DNA from: Acephala macrosclerotiorum
Taxonomy: Eukaryota > Ascomycota > Leotiomycetes > Helotiales > Mollisiaceae
Length of the DNA stretch: 36,151 nucleotides
Direction of reading: 5' to 3'
Assembly: GCA_014904845.1 (NCBI GenBank)
Contig: MU119457.1
Span: 43,534-79,684, forward strand
Shown: piece by piece, positions 1 through 12,629 of the stretch
How positions within the stretch are numbered: position 1 is the first letter of the stretch
How the letters are laid out: each line of letters begins with the position of its first letter
Notes under the pieces: generated by a model
Seen by the model: only the letters and a program-made list of their open reading frames with translations
Told to the model about the DNA's origin: nothing
Databases searched by the model: none
Program-made: the position numbers and the translations under genes

Positions 1-150
1 TAATTTTAAATATTTATAAAACGTTTAAATTAAAAATTTTAAAACTTTTTATAAAAACGTTTTTATAAAATTTATAAAATAAAATATATATTAAATATTA
101 AAAAAAAAAACTCGTTTATTAATTAATTTATTTATAAATTAATAAACGAA
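1..150 (+). repeat. Repeat family R1, copy 1 (partial at window edge)
   Basis: The block begins with an aaatatttataaaacgttt motif that is found again at 844. It ends in an A-tract followed by an inverted repeat (112-149) with arms reading TCGTTTATTAATT and AATTAATAAACGA. It matches copy 2 about 840 bp downstream along its length, with gaps and substitutions. It is cut by the window edge. Confidence 0.6.
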
Positions 151-837
151 ATTTTTTTTATAAAATTAATATTTTTTATAATAAATAATTTTATTTAAAT
201 ATAATTATTTACTTAATTTATTAAAAATATTAAAATTTCGATTTTATTACGTTTATAATTATAATTTATTAATTAATTTAAATTATATAAAAATTATAAA
301 TAAATTAAAATTTTAAATTTTAAACGATTTATTAATTAATTATTACGTAAATTAATAAAATATAATCGTATTTAATTAAAATCGCGATCGTAAAATTATT
401 TAAATATATTTTTATTTTAAATATTAAAATCGATAATTTTTTTTAATAAAAAATATTAAAATTTTCAAATATTAAATATTTTTATAATTATATAATTTTT
501 AAAAATTTTTTAAAAAGGTTTTTTTTTTGAAATTATATATTAAATAAAATAATTTAAATTAATTAAATTAATCGTAATAATTTAATATAAAAAACGAGTA
601 TTTTAAAAAATATTTTTTTAGTATAAAATTTTATAATAAATACGTTTTTATTTAAAGTATTAAAATATTTAAATATTAAAATAATTATATAATTTTTAAA
701 AAAAGTTTTAAAAAGTATTTTTCTAATAATAAAATTTCGTAGTAAATAAATTTTTATTTTAAATACTAATAAATTTATTAATTTATTAGTTTTTATCGTT
801 CGATAAAATTTCAAATATTATTTTAATAATTATACGA

Positions 838-1040
838 ATTTTAAATATTTATAAAACGTTTAAATTAAAAGTTTTTAATTTGAAATTTAAAATAAAAATA
901 AATTACTAAAATCGAAAACTTTATAATTTTTCGTAAAAACGTTTTTATAAAATTTACAAAGTAAAATATACGTCGAGTAAAAAAGGAAAAAATTTGTTAA
1001 TTAATTAATTCGTTTATAAATCAACGAACAAATTTTTTTT
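838..1040 (+). repeat. Repeat family R1, copy 2
   Basis: Same order of motifs as copy 1: the aaatatttataaaacgttt start, an aaaaacgtttttataaaatt block, a purine tract, then an imperfect hairpin (991-1,032) followed by a T-tract. This copy keeps more G and C than copy 1 (for example cgtcgagtaaaaaagg), so it is the less mutated of the two. Confidence 0.6.
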
Positions 1041-2574
1041 TTCAATATAAAAAAATATTTTATTATTTTTTAAATAATTATTTTTAACGTTTTTATAATT
1101 ATTATATTATTTAATAATAATAAAATATAAATAAATTTTTACGTTTTATAAAATTTATATAAATTAATTTATAATTTAATTAAAATATATTAAAACGAAT
1201 TTATATTATAAATTATTATTAAATTTTTTTATTTTATAATTTTTTAAATTTATTTTTTTATATATTATATTAAACTAAAAAAATCAAAAAATTAATAATA
1301 AATTTTTTTTAATTAAATTTTCTTTATTTTATTTATTAAAAATAATTTATTAAATTATATTATACTCGATAAATATTATAATTTAACGAGTTTTTATATC
1401 GTATTCGTAAATTTTTTTTTTAATAATTTTAAATTTTATATTATATTCGAGAAATTTTAAAAAAAAATTTAAATTTTATAAAAAATTTAAAAAATTATTT
1501 TAATAATAATAAATAAATTATAATTAAATATTTATTATTAATACGCGATAAAACGTAAAATTAAATAAAATATATTATATTATAATATTTCGATTTTTTA
1601 AAAATTTAATAAAATTTAGTTTTTTTTATTAATATAATTTTAAAATTTTTTTATATAAATTAATTTAATAAATACTTTTTTATAAATAATTTTATTATTT
1701 TATAATCGAACGATTAAATTAATTAATAATTAATATTAATATATTTAAAAATAATTACAAAATATTAAAATTTTAATTTAATATTAATAATTTAAATTTT
1801 TTTTTAAAAAAAAATATTTATTTATTTATATAATTAAATAAAAAAAAACGTAAAATTAAAAAATAATTATTAAAATAATTATTAATAAAAATAATAAAAA
1901 TTAAAATTAAAATTATTTAATTAAATTAATAATTATATAATTTATAAATTTAATATAAAAAAATTAATATATTTTTAAATTTAATAAAATAATTATAAAT
2001 AATAAAATTTATTTAATATATATTTAATTAAATAAATAAATTATTATAAAATTATAAATAATAAAAAATTTAAAATTTATAAAATAAAATAAAAATTTTA
2101 TTTATAAAATTATATAAATAAAAAATAAAAATATTAATATTATTTAAAATTTAATTATAAAATCTATACGTATAAAAATATTTATAAATATTAAATATAA
2201 TTAAAAATTATAATATTTTTATAAATTAAAATTTATTTATTAATTAATTATTAATTAATATATTAATATTTTTTAATAATATAAAAAAATTTATTTATAT
2301 AATTTATTTATTTTTAAATATTTCAATTTAAATTTCAAATTCAATTTTAATAATTTTTATTTTAATTTTTATTTTAATACAAATCCAATCGTCGTTTTCA
2401 TCCCGCTTCCGGATCAACACCGGTATCAACGCAACGCAACGCCGTCGCCTGTCATCCCCACGGCCATACTCCCGCACTGGCCCATGTAGAATCGACGCCC
2501 CGTCCTAGCAGCGATAACCGCCGATTGAGACCTTTATCTCCTTACGCCAGGAGCTCTGTCTCTCGTCCTCCACC

Positions 2575-5500
2575 ATGCCCGCCCTTCCTAAGCAGAACAG
2601 ACGAAAGACGGTAACTCCCGTGACCAAGCCGGATCCAGAGTATGTTTTCGCAGGCGTACTCGAGGCTCTGGGTTTGGAGTCTTTAAAAAGCTCCAATTTC
2701 AACAACTCCGCCAACACAAACATGGCCACCATGGATCTCCACACACCAACCCCTTCCTCGGCTTCAAGCTCGAGGAAGCTGTCTATCTTGGATCTGCCAT
2801 CAGAAACGCAGAAGGATATCCTTAAATATGTACCTTTTCCCCCCGCATGCGCAACGCGATGCCAATTCAATGCTGACACTTCCATTCCCCAAAGGCTTCC
2901 TCTGCAGATCTGATCAGACTTTCCCTTGTCTGCAAACAGTTCCGCGACCTCGCAGCAGAGAAATTGTATCGAACCTTCCATATTGTCTTCCCAGATGACG
3001 ATGATCCTCTTAACGATTCCCCCATCGATGGGCTTGCGGGCGGGTTGGATACCTTTGTCACCAGCGACTACGATTATGCCCAGTATCTGCGAGAGATCAC
3101 ATTGGAAACCTTAACCGGCGGGGACAAAGGAGAGCGCGCGTATCGCCATTATACATATGACGTGAGCTGCGGCAAGTTCATGAACACTCTGCTGCTCTTG
3201 ACTCTGCGCAAGGCTCGCGCTCTGGAGACTTTCAGGTTGGCATCCCTATACTGGGACACACTACATTGGCTTACTCTAGGATAGATGGGATATTCGAGTA
3301 GAGCTCAGTCGTCCGGTGTTCAAGGCTCTACACCAGATACAGTCAATTCAACACCTCCACCTTCGAATGCAAGCTGGTCCTTCGACCTACCAACCTCCTC
3401 CTCCATTGACGACATCCCAGCCCGCTGCATTCCCAGAACTAGGGATTGATGCGAACATGCAACATGATTCGATTGCGGTATACTTCCCACCATCATCTCT
3501 GACATCGGAAGGCAATTCCCCAAACACTTTCTCCCTTGGCAGCAAGATCTCTTCGACTACCCACAAAGTTAGCAATAGCCTCCTTCCAGGCATTAAGACA
3601 CCACCTTTGACGCTTTCCGCTTTCAAGAATTTAAAGACTCTCTCGATTCTTGATATGGACACATTGGACTACATCGACGAGTTGAAGGTTTGTGTACAAA
3701 ATTGTTCTCCTACCTTAAGCACCCTGAGGCTGTCCTTCTCGGAATCTCTGGCGAACAAATCTCGGAAACCACCACCTGATGTCCACTCTGATGATGACTC
3801 TGACCAAGAGGACGAATTTGGACTTGGAGGAATGCCACCGCCAGGTTTGCCAGCCAATCCTGCTGTGGCGGCTTCGAATTTCAGTGGGCCTTCTAAGGTC
3901 TTGAGCGCGCAGCAAGAGAAGAAGAAACAAGAAGCTGTTCTTGGTCGCATCTTCGGCTTGGACTCGAAAACTACTAAGCTGAAGACGATTACAACTGAGC
4001 CAGCAAAGACCACGAAGTCTGATGAGGACCCAAAGCGAAGATTCATTAGAAGCCTTGCCCCTGTAGCTGCGAAGCTCATGGCACACATCAAGCCTGGCAG
4101 TGAAGTCAGTATTGAAGGCAAAGAGACTCTGGCAATGATCGAAAAGGCTGCCAAACTCTACATCGACAGCATCGACAAGGGGAAGGAAAAGATCTCAGAA
4201 GCTGCTAGTGATGGGAGCAGTACAGCTAAAGCTACCCCTGCATCATCGATTGCAAGTGTTAATGATGGCGACGATGTTGTGATGAGTGGTGGTGCTGATT
4301 CAGAAGAACCCGGTTTATTTGACGATCCAGAAACGCGGAAAAAGAGAACCAGCGGACCTGAGCCTGGGCTGCCCAATCCTGATGACATCGATATTGAGGA
4401 GCCGGAAGGAACGGAGCTAGCCATCGACTTCGAAGGACCGAGTCTCGAGGTCCAGCCAGACGACGTCTCTGTAGAACCCACTATTGACGAAATGCAAAAG
4501 GCAGGCCAATCCTCAGCACCTATGGACAGCATCAATTGGGCCAACAAACTACACATCCTCGATCATCATCTTGCTATCCGAAACTCCCACCAATTGATCG
4601 AAAAGCAAGGTGAAGTTCTTCGAAAGCAGATGGAGGCATTTAAGCTCAAGCTCCAGTCCGGAACACTTCAAGACATCGACTATAAAACTATCGCAGAAGC
4701 AGAAGCAGAATTCCAACGAGTTGCGAAGCAAGTTGAAGATCTGTCGAGGGAGATGCAGCAAGTAACGGATCATATTGACGAGCTACAAAACTCAGCGGCA
4801 CTGGAAGAAGCTAGGATGACTGAGTATATACGAGATACTCGTGGCCTGACACTGAAGTCTCTCTCGATATATCTCATCCCTCTCAAAGCTTCCGTTCTAT
4901 CTCGCGGAATTGATATCCATGTTCTCCAAAGCATCACCCTCCTCAATGTCGGTCCACAGATCCAGTTCTGGAATGTTCTGGCCCGAGAAAACAAGTTCCA
5001 TCCTTTACCTTTGCAGAACATCCACACTGACAATGTTACACTGCCGCTTCTAGCATTCATCGCTCAACTGGATTTGTTGACGGAATTATTCCTACTAGAG
5101 CGCTCAGCAAAGTCGAGAGTCGAGAGCACTGCTGCTAAAACCACTGTGACCATCGATCAAATCCGCAAAGTGATCCTCAAGAAACATGTCAGCACGCTGA
5201 AGGTCTTGATGATCCGCAACGAGGCCGGACAAGAGTGGGACCTGGATGTCAAGACAGTGGTTCTGCTATGTCACCAAGGAAAGAAGCTGGAGGAGCTGGC
5301 TTGCAGCTTTGGTATCCGTTCTATGGTAAGTTAAATCTCTTCGCGTATTTTTGCGCCTTTATCTTAAATAGTACCTCACACGATCATAGCATGCTCTCCT
5401 GCAGTCAATGCCTAGTATGGAATCTCTTCGCGCCCTCCACACCATACAATTCCGCGTCGACGACACCTGCGTCTGGGTTATGCGCGAGTTCCGCAAGTTC

Positions 5501-5875
5501 ACTGTGGACATAGTATCTCACAATCCTGATATGAAGCTAGAGTACCTGGCGTTGGAAAACGCTGTTGAGCGATTGGCACGTCGCAAGGCGCCACCGCCGA
5601 AAAAGATGACGAAAGATTCCAAGGGAAAAGGCAAGGCGAAGGGACTCGATCTCGTCAGTGCGAAAGCTCTAGCGGAGTTGGCTCTCGGCAACTCTGGCCC
5701 AAGTTCTAGTTGGGGTGACAGCACCAACGCATACTTCGATTTGGGGGAGAGTTCGGATGACGAAGATGGGCTAGGCAAATCCGGTCTTAGAGTCGAGACT
5801 GTTGAGGGCGCAAGATTCTGTGATGTGACTGGAGTCAAGATCTTTGAGAAGGAGATCATCACGGGACGTTTGTGA
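2575..5875 (+). CDS. F-box domain protein with acidic linker and coiled coil
   Basis: Four exons: 2,575-2,829, 2,895-3,235, 3,285-5,325 and 5,390-5,875, giving about 1,040 residues. Joining exons 1 and 2 rebuilds an F-box (about residues 69-112): SILDLPSETQKDILKY, then a segment with LIRLSLVCKQFRDLAAEKLY. F-box proteins bind Skp1 and bring substrates to SCF ubiquitin ligases; the substrate here is unknown. After the F-box come leucine-rich segments (LKTLSILDMD, LSTLRLSFS), a long acidic low-complexity middle (about 370-550), a coiled coil (about 640-710) and more leucine-rich sequence; the C-terminus is Lys/Ser-rich and acidic. Introns are 65, 49 and 64 bp. For introns 2 and 3 another in-frame acceptor exists (3,308 and 5,404); I prefer those giving ETFRWDIRVELS and SMHALLQSMPS. 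The start is the first ATG after a pyrimidine-rich leader, in CACCATGCC context. The gene starts only about 190 bp from the RIP arm yet its coding sequence is intact. Confidence 0.85.
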
Positions 5876-6465
5876 GCTACTTCCCACCAAACCTGCTCCC
5901 CCATCTGGCGTTTGTGGAGGGGCTCGTGGGTCGCGAGGTGGGAACGAAGACACTAATATTCTTGCACATCTACTTTAATTCATGATGCTGTGATAGTAGC
6001 GAGCGCGTTTTGGGTGTATTGCTGGGCTCGGGGGATTCGTCACATCGAAGGACTCATACAATGATACCTATTTGTGATCCTGGGAAGTTCGGGTTTGGAG
6101 CAATGGACATGAGATCATGATCAGGAGCATAAAATCAAGCACAGGGAAGAATGAACATGAATTGCAATGAATTCACAGTCAGACTCCACAAGAATCTTGG
6201 GCCTAAGTGACTGGCTGCAGGTAAAGGAAGACAAGTGGGTATTTCCAGGTCCCTGAGGACACCTTGCTATCCTCTCTGGTATTCTATTGATGTCTACATC
6301 CAAATGCTCGAAAGTTCGAAAGACATCAATACCGACCAGTGCGTACAAGTACCACCACATTTGCTGGTAGCATCCATCCAACTCAGACAACATATCCTGC
6401 ATTACATCCCACTTTCTCACTTGCGGCAAATGTGCATCATCACTCCGGCTTCTCTGTCTTCTCCC
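5876..6465. other. Convergent intergenic region, no gene seen
   Basis: This is the tail-to-tail spacer between the F-box gene and NMA111 and should hold both 3' ends. Short open frames here have no recognisable content. Confidence 0.6.
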
Positions 6466-9400
6466 CTACAACTTACTCTCCTTGAAATCTCCATCGGCTC
6501 TTGAGATCCCACCAATCTCGTCGTCCATATCAAAAGTATCACCGGAGATGACATTGATTCCATCATGACCTTCACCCTTTACTGCTTTGCCTTGTTCATA
6601 TGTCACGCGGCGCCAGCCACAGGATTCGGTTGGGTCCTTGAGCCATTCTGTAAGCGGGAAGTAGTGGTCGTTCTTCTTCATCGTGATGACCCATGGTACG
6701 TTGTCAAAGGTCATTGCCTTCAAGCGGAAGTCTGATAGAAATGTTAGTCAGGGATGAACGGATGAGGAGAAACCTACAGGTATTATCAGGAATGGCAACC
6801 ACGGCCTTCAAGAACGACTCGAGATCATGTGTTGGCTTTCCATTGACATGAGTAATGAAGTTCGTTGGCGCAAGACCATACTGATAGGCTGGACTCCCTC
6901 TTGTGCGAGCGGAGACGTAAACCTCACTGTGAAGCTTGCTGATTTGTTGTCTCACGGCGTGATGTGGACGATGTAGAATAGCACCACAGAAGCTGATGGC
7001 CCGATCCGTCTCCAAGTCGTTGGCTGAGACGGTGGGAATCTTGACCTTCATCTCCACACAATCACGTACAATGATAGCATCGAGAACCTTATGGTCATAC
7101 ATGACATCCAACTCAGACACTCGAGTGATGATCTTGCCATTCAGCGAGAGGATCACATCCCCTTCAAGCAGGCCCTTCTGAGTCTCGCCACGCTCGAAAG
7201 TCCTCTTGCGAATCATGAAGAGTTGATGTCGTGAGGCGTTATCTTCCGCCACCTTCTTGATCCACTCCTCTGAGACGCCCATGATTCGTGCTTGGCTCAT
7301 CTGAATGGCATTAAACTCGACACTCAGCATTCTCAACTTTGGTGTCTCGCCACGTTGAATTTGCTGAATGACAGGGAGAAGTGTTGGGGTTGCAAGGCCG
7401 AGGTGGTAATCCGTGTCTTTCTGGGTGACTGGCGATCGTTCTCCGAGGTAGGTCAACCACAATGCTTGAACCACACCATCCTCACCAACCAAGACACCAC
7501 TTCCGCACTGGCCGCTAAGACTGGTGTCGACGGTGATGGCATCAACGTTGAGAGCTCTGTATCGAGGAGCACCCGAGTTCGCGGGAATGGCAACAGCTGT
7601 GATGTCGGTGATTGTGGTTTGGGCCATGACGATTCGCATGTTTTGATTGAAACCAACAAAATAGGTAGAAGCGCCTTGGGTAACATGAGTTGTGCTCAAC
7701 TTCGCACTCTGAACAGGGGCATCAACAAGCGACGGGTCGTACTTGATGATGGCGTAATTCTGTAATGGATGCAAGAAGACGACCTTCCCTTCGACGATGA
7801 TGGAGTCGGCGATTGTGATCGAAATATCGCAAAGATCGTAAGGTACAACAGCTCTTGATATGAGAACAAGGCCTTTCTCTGCATCAATCACCACCCCCAT
7901 ACCCCACTTCCTATTTCGGGGGAAGCCATCAAGCTTGACAGGCATATGGCAGAGAACTCTGACGAAGCTTCGTACGACATATGAAGCAGCTGGGTACTGC
8001 GCGTTCTCGAGCTGAATGAAGTTTGCTGATCGCCTCACAGGTGGCAAGGCTGGGAGAGCGTCAGCGAGATCTGTGAAGTCCCACAACCCAGTCGTATCGT
8101 TTCTAACAGCTAATCGCATCTTGCTGGACCAGTGGCGATCAATGTGCAGGATGCTCGTGTTCATGGTGTGTAGATCTCTGAGATGCTTGTATGTGACTAC
8201 AACTCTTGACCGATCTGGGATCTTCTTCATAACCTCAATGAACGATTCAAGGTCCGGAGTCTTCTTGTGATCAACCGACAATATGATCCACCCATTGTCT
8301 GTACTCTCGAATCTGAACGACCCGGTGGCTTCGCAGACAAAGACACCCTTGCAAGCCACTGCATATAATCGTGCTTGTTGATAGGATAGATTGTGGAAGC
8401 TGGCACCTGCTACCGAGACGAACCGGTCCGGGGTAATTGCATGGAGATCTCCCACAGTGACCTCGACCTCGATGTCTTCACCCCCGCGCTGCACCAAGAG
8501 CTTGACTTTTTCATCAACACTCGAGTCGAGGATGTCGTCGAGTCGAACAAACTGAGTGAGCAACTCTCCATTGACTTTGAGAAGAACGTCTCCCTCCTCA
8601 ATCTTCTTGTCTGATGGGCCCTCAGGTAAAACGATCTCAGCAACCAGCATGCCGGTCTCCTTTGGGAATCCTTTCCGAACTGCACTCTCCCAGTCTGGAG
8701 TCAAGCCAAGCCGCCTGCATTCATCAAAAGGCTTTATCATCCATTGACATTGTATTGTGCCACGTGTGACTGGTTTGCCGTCTTGAATGCACCGCAGGGC
8801 TCGTAGAGGTCGGTCGAGGGGTAGGAAGTAGTCGGTCGCAGCTCCATCACTCCGTCCTCCAGCTTGGAGTGCAATAGCATAACCATCAACATTGACGACT
8901 GGACTTCCGGAACTTCCCCCACTAGCAGCCGCGGCAGCTTGTATATAGTTCGTGTTGAAATCGCAATATCCATCTCCGTACTCGGGCGCATTTCGGTCCA
9001 GTCTGCTGATGACTCCAGAAAGAATACTGAGCTTCTCTCCTGCATCATTACCCACCACTCGAATCTCCACTCCAACTTTCGCAAGATCGGGTCTCAAAGG
9101 TAGTGCAGAGACAGGCATGTACTTGATCTTCTTAGGGTCGAATCGAAGAATGCCGAAGTCGTGGACAGGGTCTCGGTAGACGGGGTAGGCGTCGACTTCT
9201 TCGTGATTGTCAAATATGCAGTATCCCCAGAATGGTCCGGATCCTACCACATGTCGATTTGTCATGATATATCTGCGCATGTCAACATCACAGGCCTTCG
9301 TAAGTCTAGACAACTCACCCTCTTTCCGCATCCACCACGAATCCCGTTGCTTCGCTAGTCAGGGCTGGGTCTGTATCGAAGGAGCATGTCTGGCAGAATC

Positions 9401-9653
9401 TGATCGAGACCACATTTCGTACCACGTTCTCGACACAGGCTTGCCACTCTGCCGTATCTGCCATGCCGGGAACAATCCTAGTATCTTCCATATCCAACTC
9501 TTCTTCTTCGTAGACCATGCCAACTTCAGGTGTGTTCTGACCCGCTGAATCCTTTCCGTTGATTGTTCTGTGTTGTTTCTGTGGTCGTTCGTCGATGGAG
9601 CCTGGATGTTGCTTCCTCTTTGCGCGAGGGGCGCTGTTATTTAAGCCGTTCAT
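6466..9653 (-). CDS. nma111: Nma111/HtrA-like PDZ serine protease
   Basis: Three exons, 9,653-9,319, 9,272-6,778 and 6,731-6,466, with two 46-bp introns, give about 1,031 residues, the usual size for fungal NMA111. This nuclear HtrA-family protease is linked in yeast to apoptosis-like death and lipid homeostasis. The first trypsin-like domain carries an apparently complete triad: His119 in TNRHVVG, Asp150 in [10 protein letters not shown] and Ser233 in [11 protein letters not shown]-type segments follow ([40 protein letters not shown]), then a second, degenerate protease half ([13 protein letters not shown]) and more PDZ sequence, as is normal for the family. The start ATG at 9,653 gives [15 protein letters not shown], a basic stretch suited to a nuclear signal; the frame is open further upstream, but that extension lacks family character. 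The last join restores [17 protein letters not shown]. No defects seen. Confidence 0.96.
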
Positions 9654-10622
9654 CTTGGAGCCTTGAAAGCTCTTAATGGGCGTTGTGGTGATTGGCCGAG
9701 CTTGTGTTGACCGCGGGAAAGTGATTGTCGATTTGGGATGGTTTGGATCCGAGTGAATGAGGGCGGGAGATGGAAATCGAGGTGTAGATACAATAATTGC
9801 AGACCTGTTGAATGCGACAGGCTTGGAGAAGCACGTCAATGAGTGGTGTCTCAGTGGCCTCGAGGAGAAAACTCTATGCATCCAGCATAGGGCGTAGAGA
9901 AGGGCTCAATCGGCCAAGTGAAGGAGCGTAGGAAGGAAAAGGGACGCAAAATACCACAGACGGAGGGAGAGAAGGTCGAAGGTGAGATGGTGATGGAGCT
10001 TAGAAGGTTTTCGGTCGTCACAAGGTATGGAAGGAGAGAGTTGCGGCGCGGAAAGAATGCAGGGTTTAGCGTGGTGCACGGCTCGCAGGGAGGACCCTTG
10101 TTTGCTTGCCATAAGCAACCCGATATCAACACCTTCCAACGACAACCTCCTTCTCTTCTCTTCTCGATTGTACTACAAGACGTGGATAATTACAACATTA
10201 CTTCGAATACGCAAACACCTACTGTAAAATATCATCTTCATTGGCGTGTCTCTGGGAGGTTCCTCCTAGAATGAACCACCTACTTTTCGTCCGCTCTCGA
10301 CCGAGCCTTGCTTCTCGACTGTTACAGAAGAAGCAAAGATGCAGCTGCAGCTGCTGGCGCCATGCAGAAAATATGACTATCTATGTACGTAGAGATCTTC
10401 AATGCGTCAAGGACACGCCCTGATCGAGTTATCAACTGAAATACCATCGCCACTCTCCAATGTCTGGCTTGCATTTGAACGAGGCACGAACTCGAAAGCC
10501 TTGGGAGCCTTGAAGTCAACGTCATTTTACTCTGCTCGATGCTTGGATTCGCGGTTCCTATCCATTCATAGTGTGAGTTAATAAATACAAAGAAATCGAA
10601 ATGATCATATCTCAAGCAGTTT
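9654..10622. promoter_or_regulatory. NMA111 upstream region and MFS 3' region
   Basis: About 970 bp holding the NMA111 promoter and 5' leader on the minus strand and the MFS gene's 3' untranslated end. The open frames present (for example 9,918-10,274 on +) are compositional and resemble nothing. No specific regulatory motif can be defended. Confidence 0.5.
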
Positions 10623-12629
10623 TCACGCCCGATGACTCCCTTCCCTCCTAGGCTCCGACATTTCAGGCTGTTGCACACTCTGTTCCTGGTCATCCAACAA
10701 AGTCTCGCGTTCAACTGCCTCCTCTTCACCTTCAAGGAAAAGTTCGTGTCCACTGCCTTCGTGCATTCCGAGAGCAGTCACACAGCATGCAGCAGACATG
10801 ATTGCTGTTCCCCACCAAGCGCCTCCTACCACACCAACGTCCAGACCTGCGCCAAACCACAATCCAGAAATCATGGGTCCTACGGTCCTGAATCCTGCTG
10901 ATACACTCTGTCCAAGACCATGAATCGTTCCGAGCACACTTGGGTGGGGCGAGCAATTGTTGAGCAGGATGATGCTAGCTGGTAAGGTGAATGTCCTGGC
11001 CATGACTTGGAGCAACAGCACGAGAATGATCCCGACCCAGACAAAAGCGCCTGCTGCTGCGGCTGGAGCAGCAATGGATGATGGGAGAATGGCAAGATAT
11101 GGAGCAAGGAAGTAGGCTACGGGAAAGAGGATGGAGAAGTATCGGAAGGACTTAAGTGTTCCCAGCCTGGCGTTGACAGGCGGGTACAAGGAGAACTGAA
11201 GGATCATGCCGATTATGCCAAGGATGGACGTTGCAACTCCGACCGTCGCTGCTGGCATGCCCAAGCCACCAGTGAAGACGAAAGGAAGTACACGTTTGAA
11301 TGTCGATTCGTTGTCCAGAAAGCGGGGCGTTGAGAGGAAAAGAGTCCACAGATTGGTGAATGCACTAGGTATGTTAGACGAATATCATGGTCAGAAGGAA
11401 AGCTACTGACCCTAAGTGGAAGTCATAAAATGCCCCTGTGATCAGGGTGAAAATCACGTTGCGTGTCCAGATGCGACTGAATGGCAATCTGCGAGTGATC
11501 TGCTCTTTCGATGCAGGCTTTTCGTCGAAATTCGACAAAGGCACCTCCGGTGCATCCCAAGTCTGCAATTCAGAGTAGCCTTCAGGATTCGATCTTCCAC
11601 GCAACATCTGGAAGAAGCGACCTTTCAGGTGCAATCCGAGATCAAACTTTCCTCTGCGCTCCTTCAAAGTCTGTTCAATGTTAGTACTTGCTCCGGTGAA
11701 GGAAGCTGGAAACTCACCTCTTCCAAAAAGAAAAACACAATATATGTTGTTACTGCCAAGAAGAACGCATTGAGGAGAGATGGCAAAGCATATGGGTAAT
11801 CTTCGAAGAAGTTAAATCCCAGGCAACCATCTGGGCCGAAGATGTCTGGCATAATTGTTGCCGGGTCTGCGAGAAGACCTCCCATGACTACCGCTGTCAG
11901 TACACATCTGGGTATTTAGAGGGTGGTCTTTACTTGGTCCTAGTATTCCTGCGACATTAAAGCTCATGGGAAGGATCAAGAACGCTCTCGACTGATACTT
12001 CTTCTCCTTGGTGATCTCGGCAATCATGGTTCGTCTGCAAACTGCGTCAGCACTCCTCGACTTTCACTTCACCTTCGCAACACTCACATTATTCCAACAG
12101 TACCATTGATTCCGCCACCTATCGCACGCCAGAATGCAGCCCAGAAAAATGTACTCGCAAATCCGTATCCAAGACACGAAATAGCCGTTCCTGCAAGGCC
12201 AATAACGAGAACCATCTTCCTCCCACACCAACTCGCATCCGCTGCCTTTCCCCATAATATCGCCGTCAATACCTGAGCTCCAGTGAAACAGCCCTGAAGA
12301 ATTCCCGTCTGATTCGAAATTTGTGCATTCGTGAGACTCGAGTCAAAACTCTTGAGCTGGTAAAAGACGTATGCCTGCAGCGATGCGACTTGCAGGAAAT
12401 CTACCATCCGACATAAAAACAGAATTACCAGTTGATCTTTCCGAGGGAGCGACATCCATGTCACTGGTTGTGGTTTCTTCGGTTGAGCCTCTGCATCGCG
12501 ATTCTCGTCATCGAAATCCTCGGGGAGTGAAAGCTTGGCATTTGGGGCTGCCACTGAATTCCTCCTCTGCGCAGGGAGGTTCACCTGCGACTCGTTAGTA
12601 AAGTTGTTGAATCTGACTTGCTTCTCCAT
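10623..12629 (-). CDS. Major facilitator superfamily transporter (DHA1-like)
   Basis: Five exons, 12,629-12,088, 12,034-11,934, 11,887-11,718, 11,670-11,411 and 11,364-10,623, encode about 604 residues; introns are 46-53 bp. After a hydrophilic N-terminus of about 65 residues come two six-helix halves. The motif-A region between helices 2 and 3 reads WGKAADASWCGRK. Around helices 4 and 5 the joins give NGTVGIIRTMIAEIT and GILGPIMGGLLADP, typical of fungal DHA1-type drug or organic-anion transporters related to yeast YCR023C. A loop of about 90 residues (LKERRGKFDLGLHLKGRFF) separates the halves. The second half starts at FYDFHLGAFTNLWTLFLSTP, which exists only after the last splice and so supports it. 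The tail is acidic. Substrate unknown. Intron 2 could end 6 nt earlier in frame. It is divergent from the arylsulfotransferase-like gene, 745 bp apart. Confidence 0.93.

Larger units (their letters stand above)
1..2380. repeat. AT-rich RIP-degraded repeat arm (left)
   Basis: This stretch is almost pure A and T, with no credible gene. Many of the few C and G bases lie in CpG (acg, tcg, cgt), while CpA and TpG are nearly absent. That is what RIP leaves when it converts CpA to TpA on both strands of duplicated DNA. Related blocks recur inside it (1-150 and 838-1,040), so it is made of ruined transposon copies. The change to ordinary base composition is abrupt, near 2,370-2,390. The transposon class cannot be told from what remains. 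Confidence 0.85.

Noticed and set aside
563..814. 83-codon minus-strand frame in the left AT arm
   Set aside because: Composed almost only of Lys, Ile, Phe, Leu, Asn and Tyr, as any open frame in AT DNA would be; it lies within RIP repeats.
3669..4154. 161-codon minus-strand frame and similar ones under the F-box gene
   Set aside because: Antisense shadows of a long exon; the plus-strand frame carries the F-box and coiled coil.
9918..10274. Plus-strand frame upstream of NMA111
   Set aside because: Basic low-complexity translation with no motifs, lying in the NMA111 promoter and leader.
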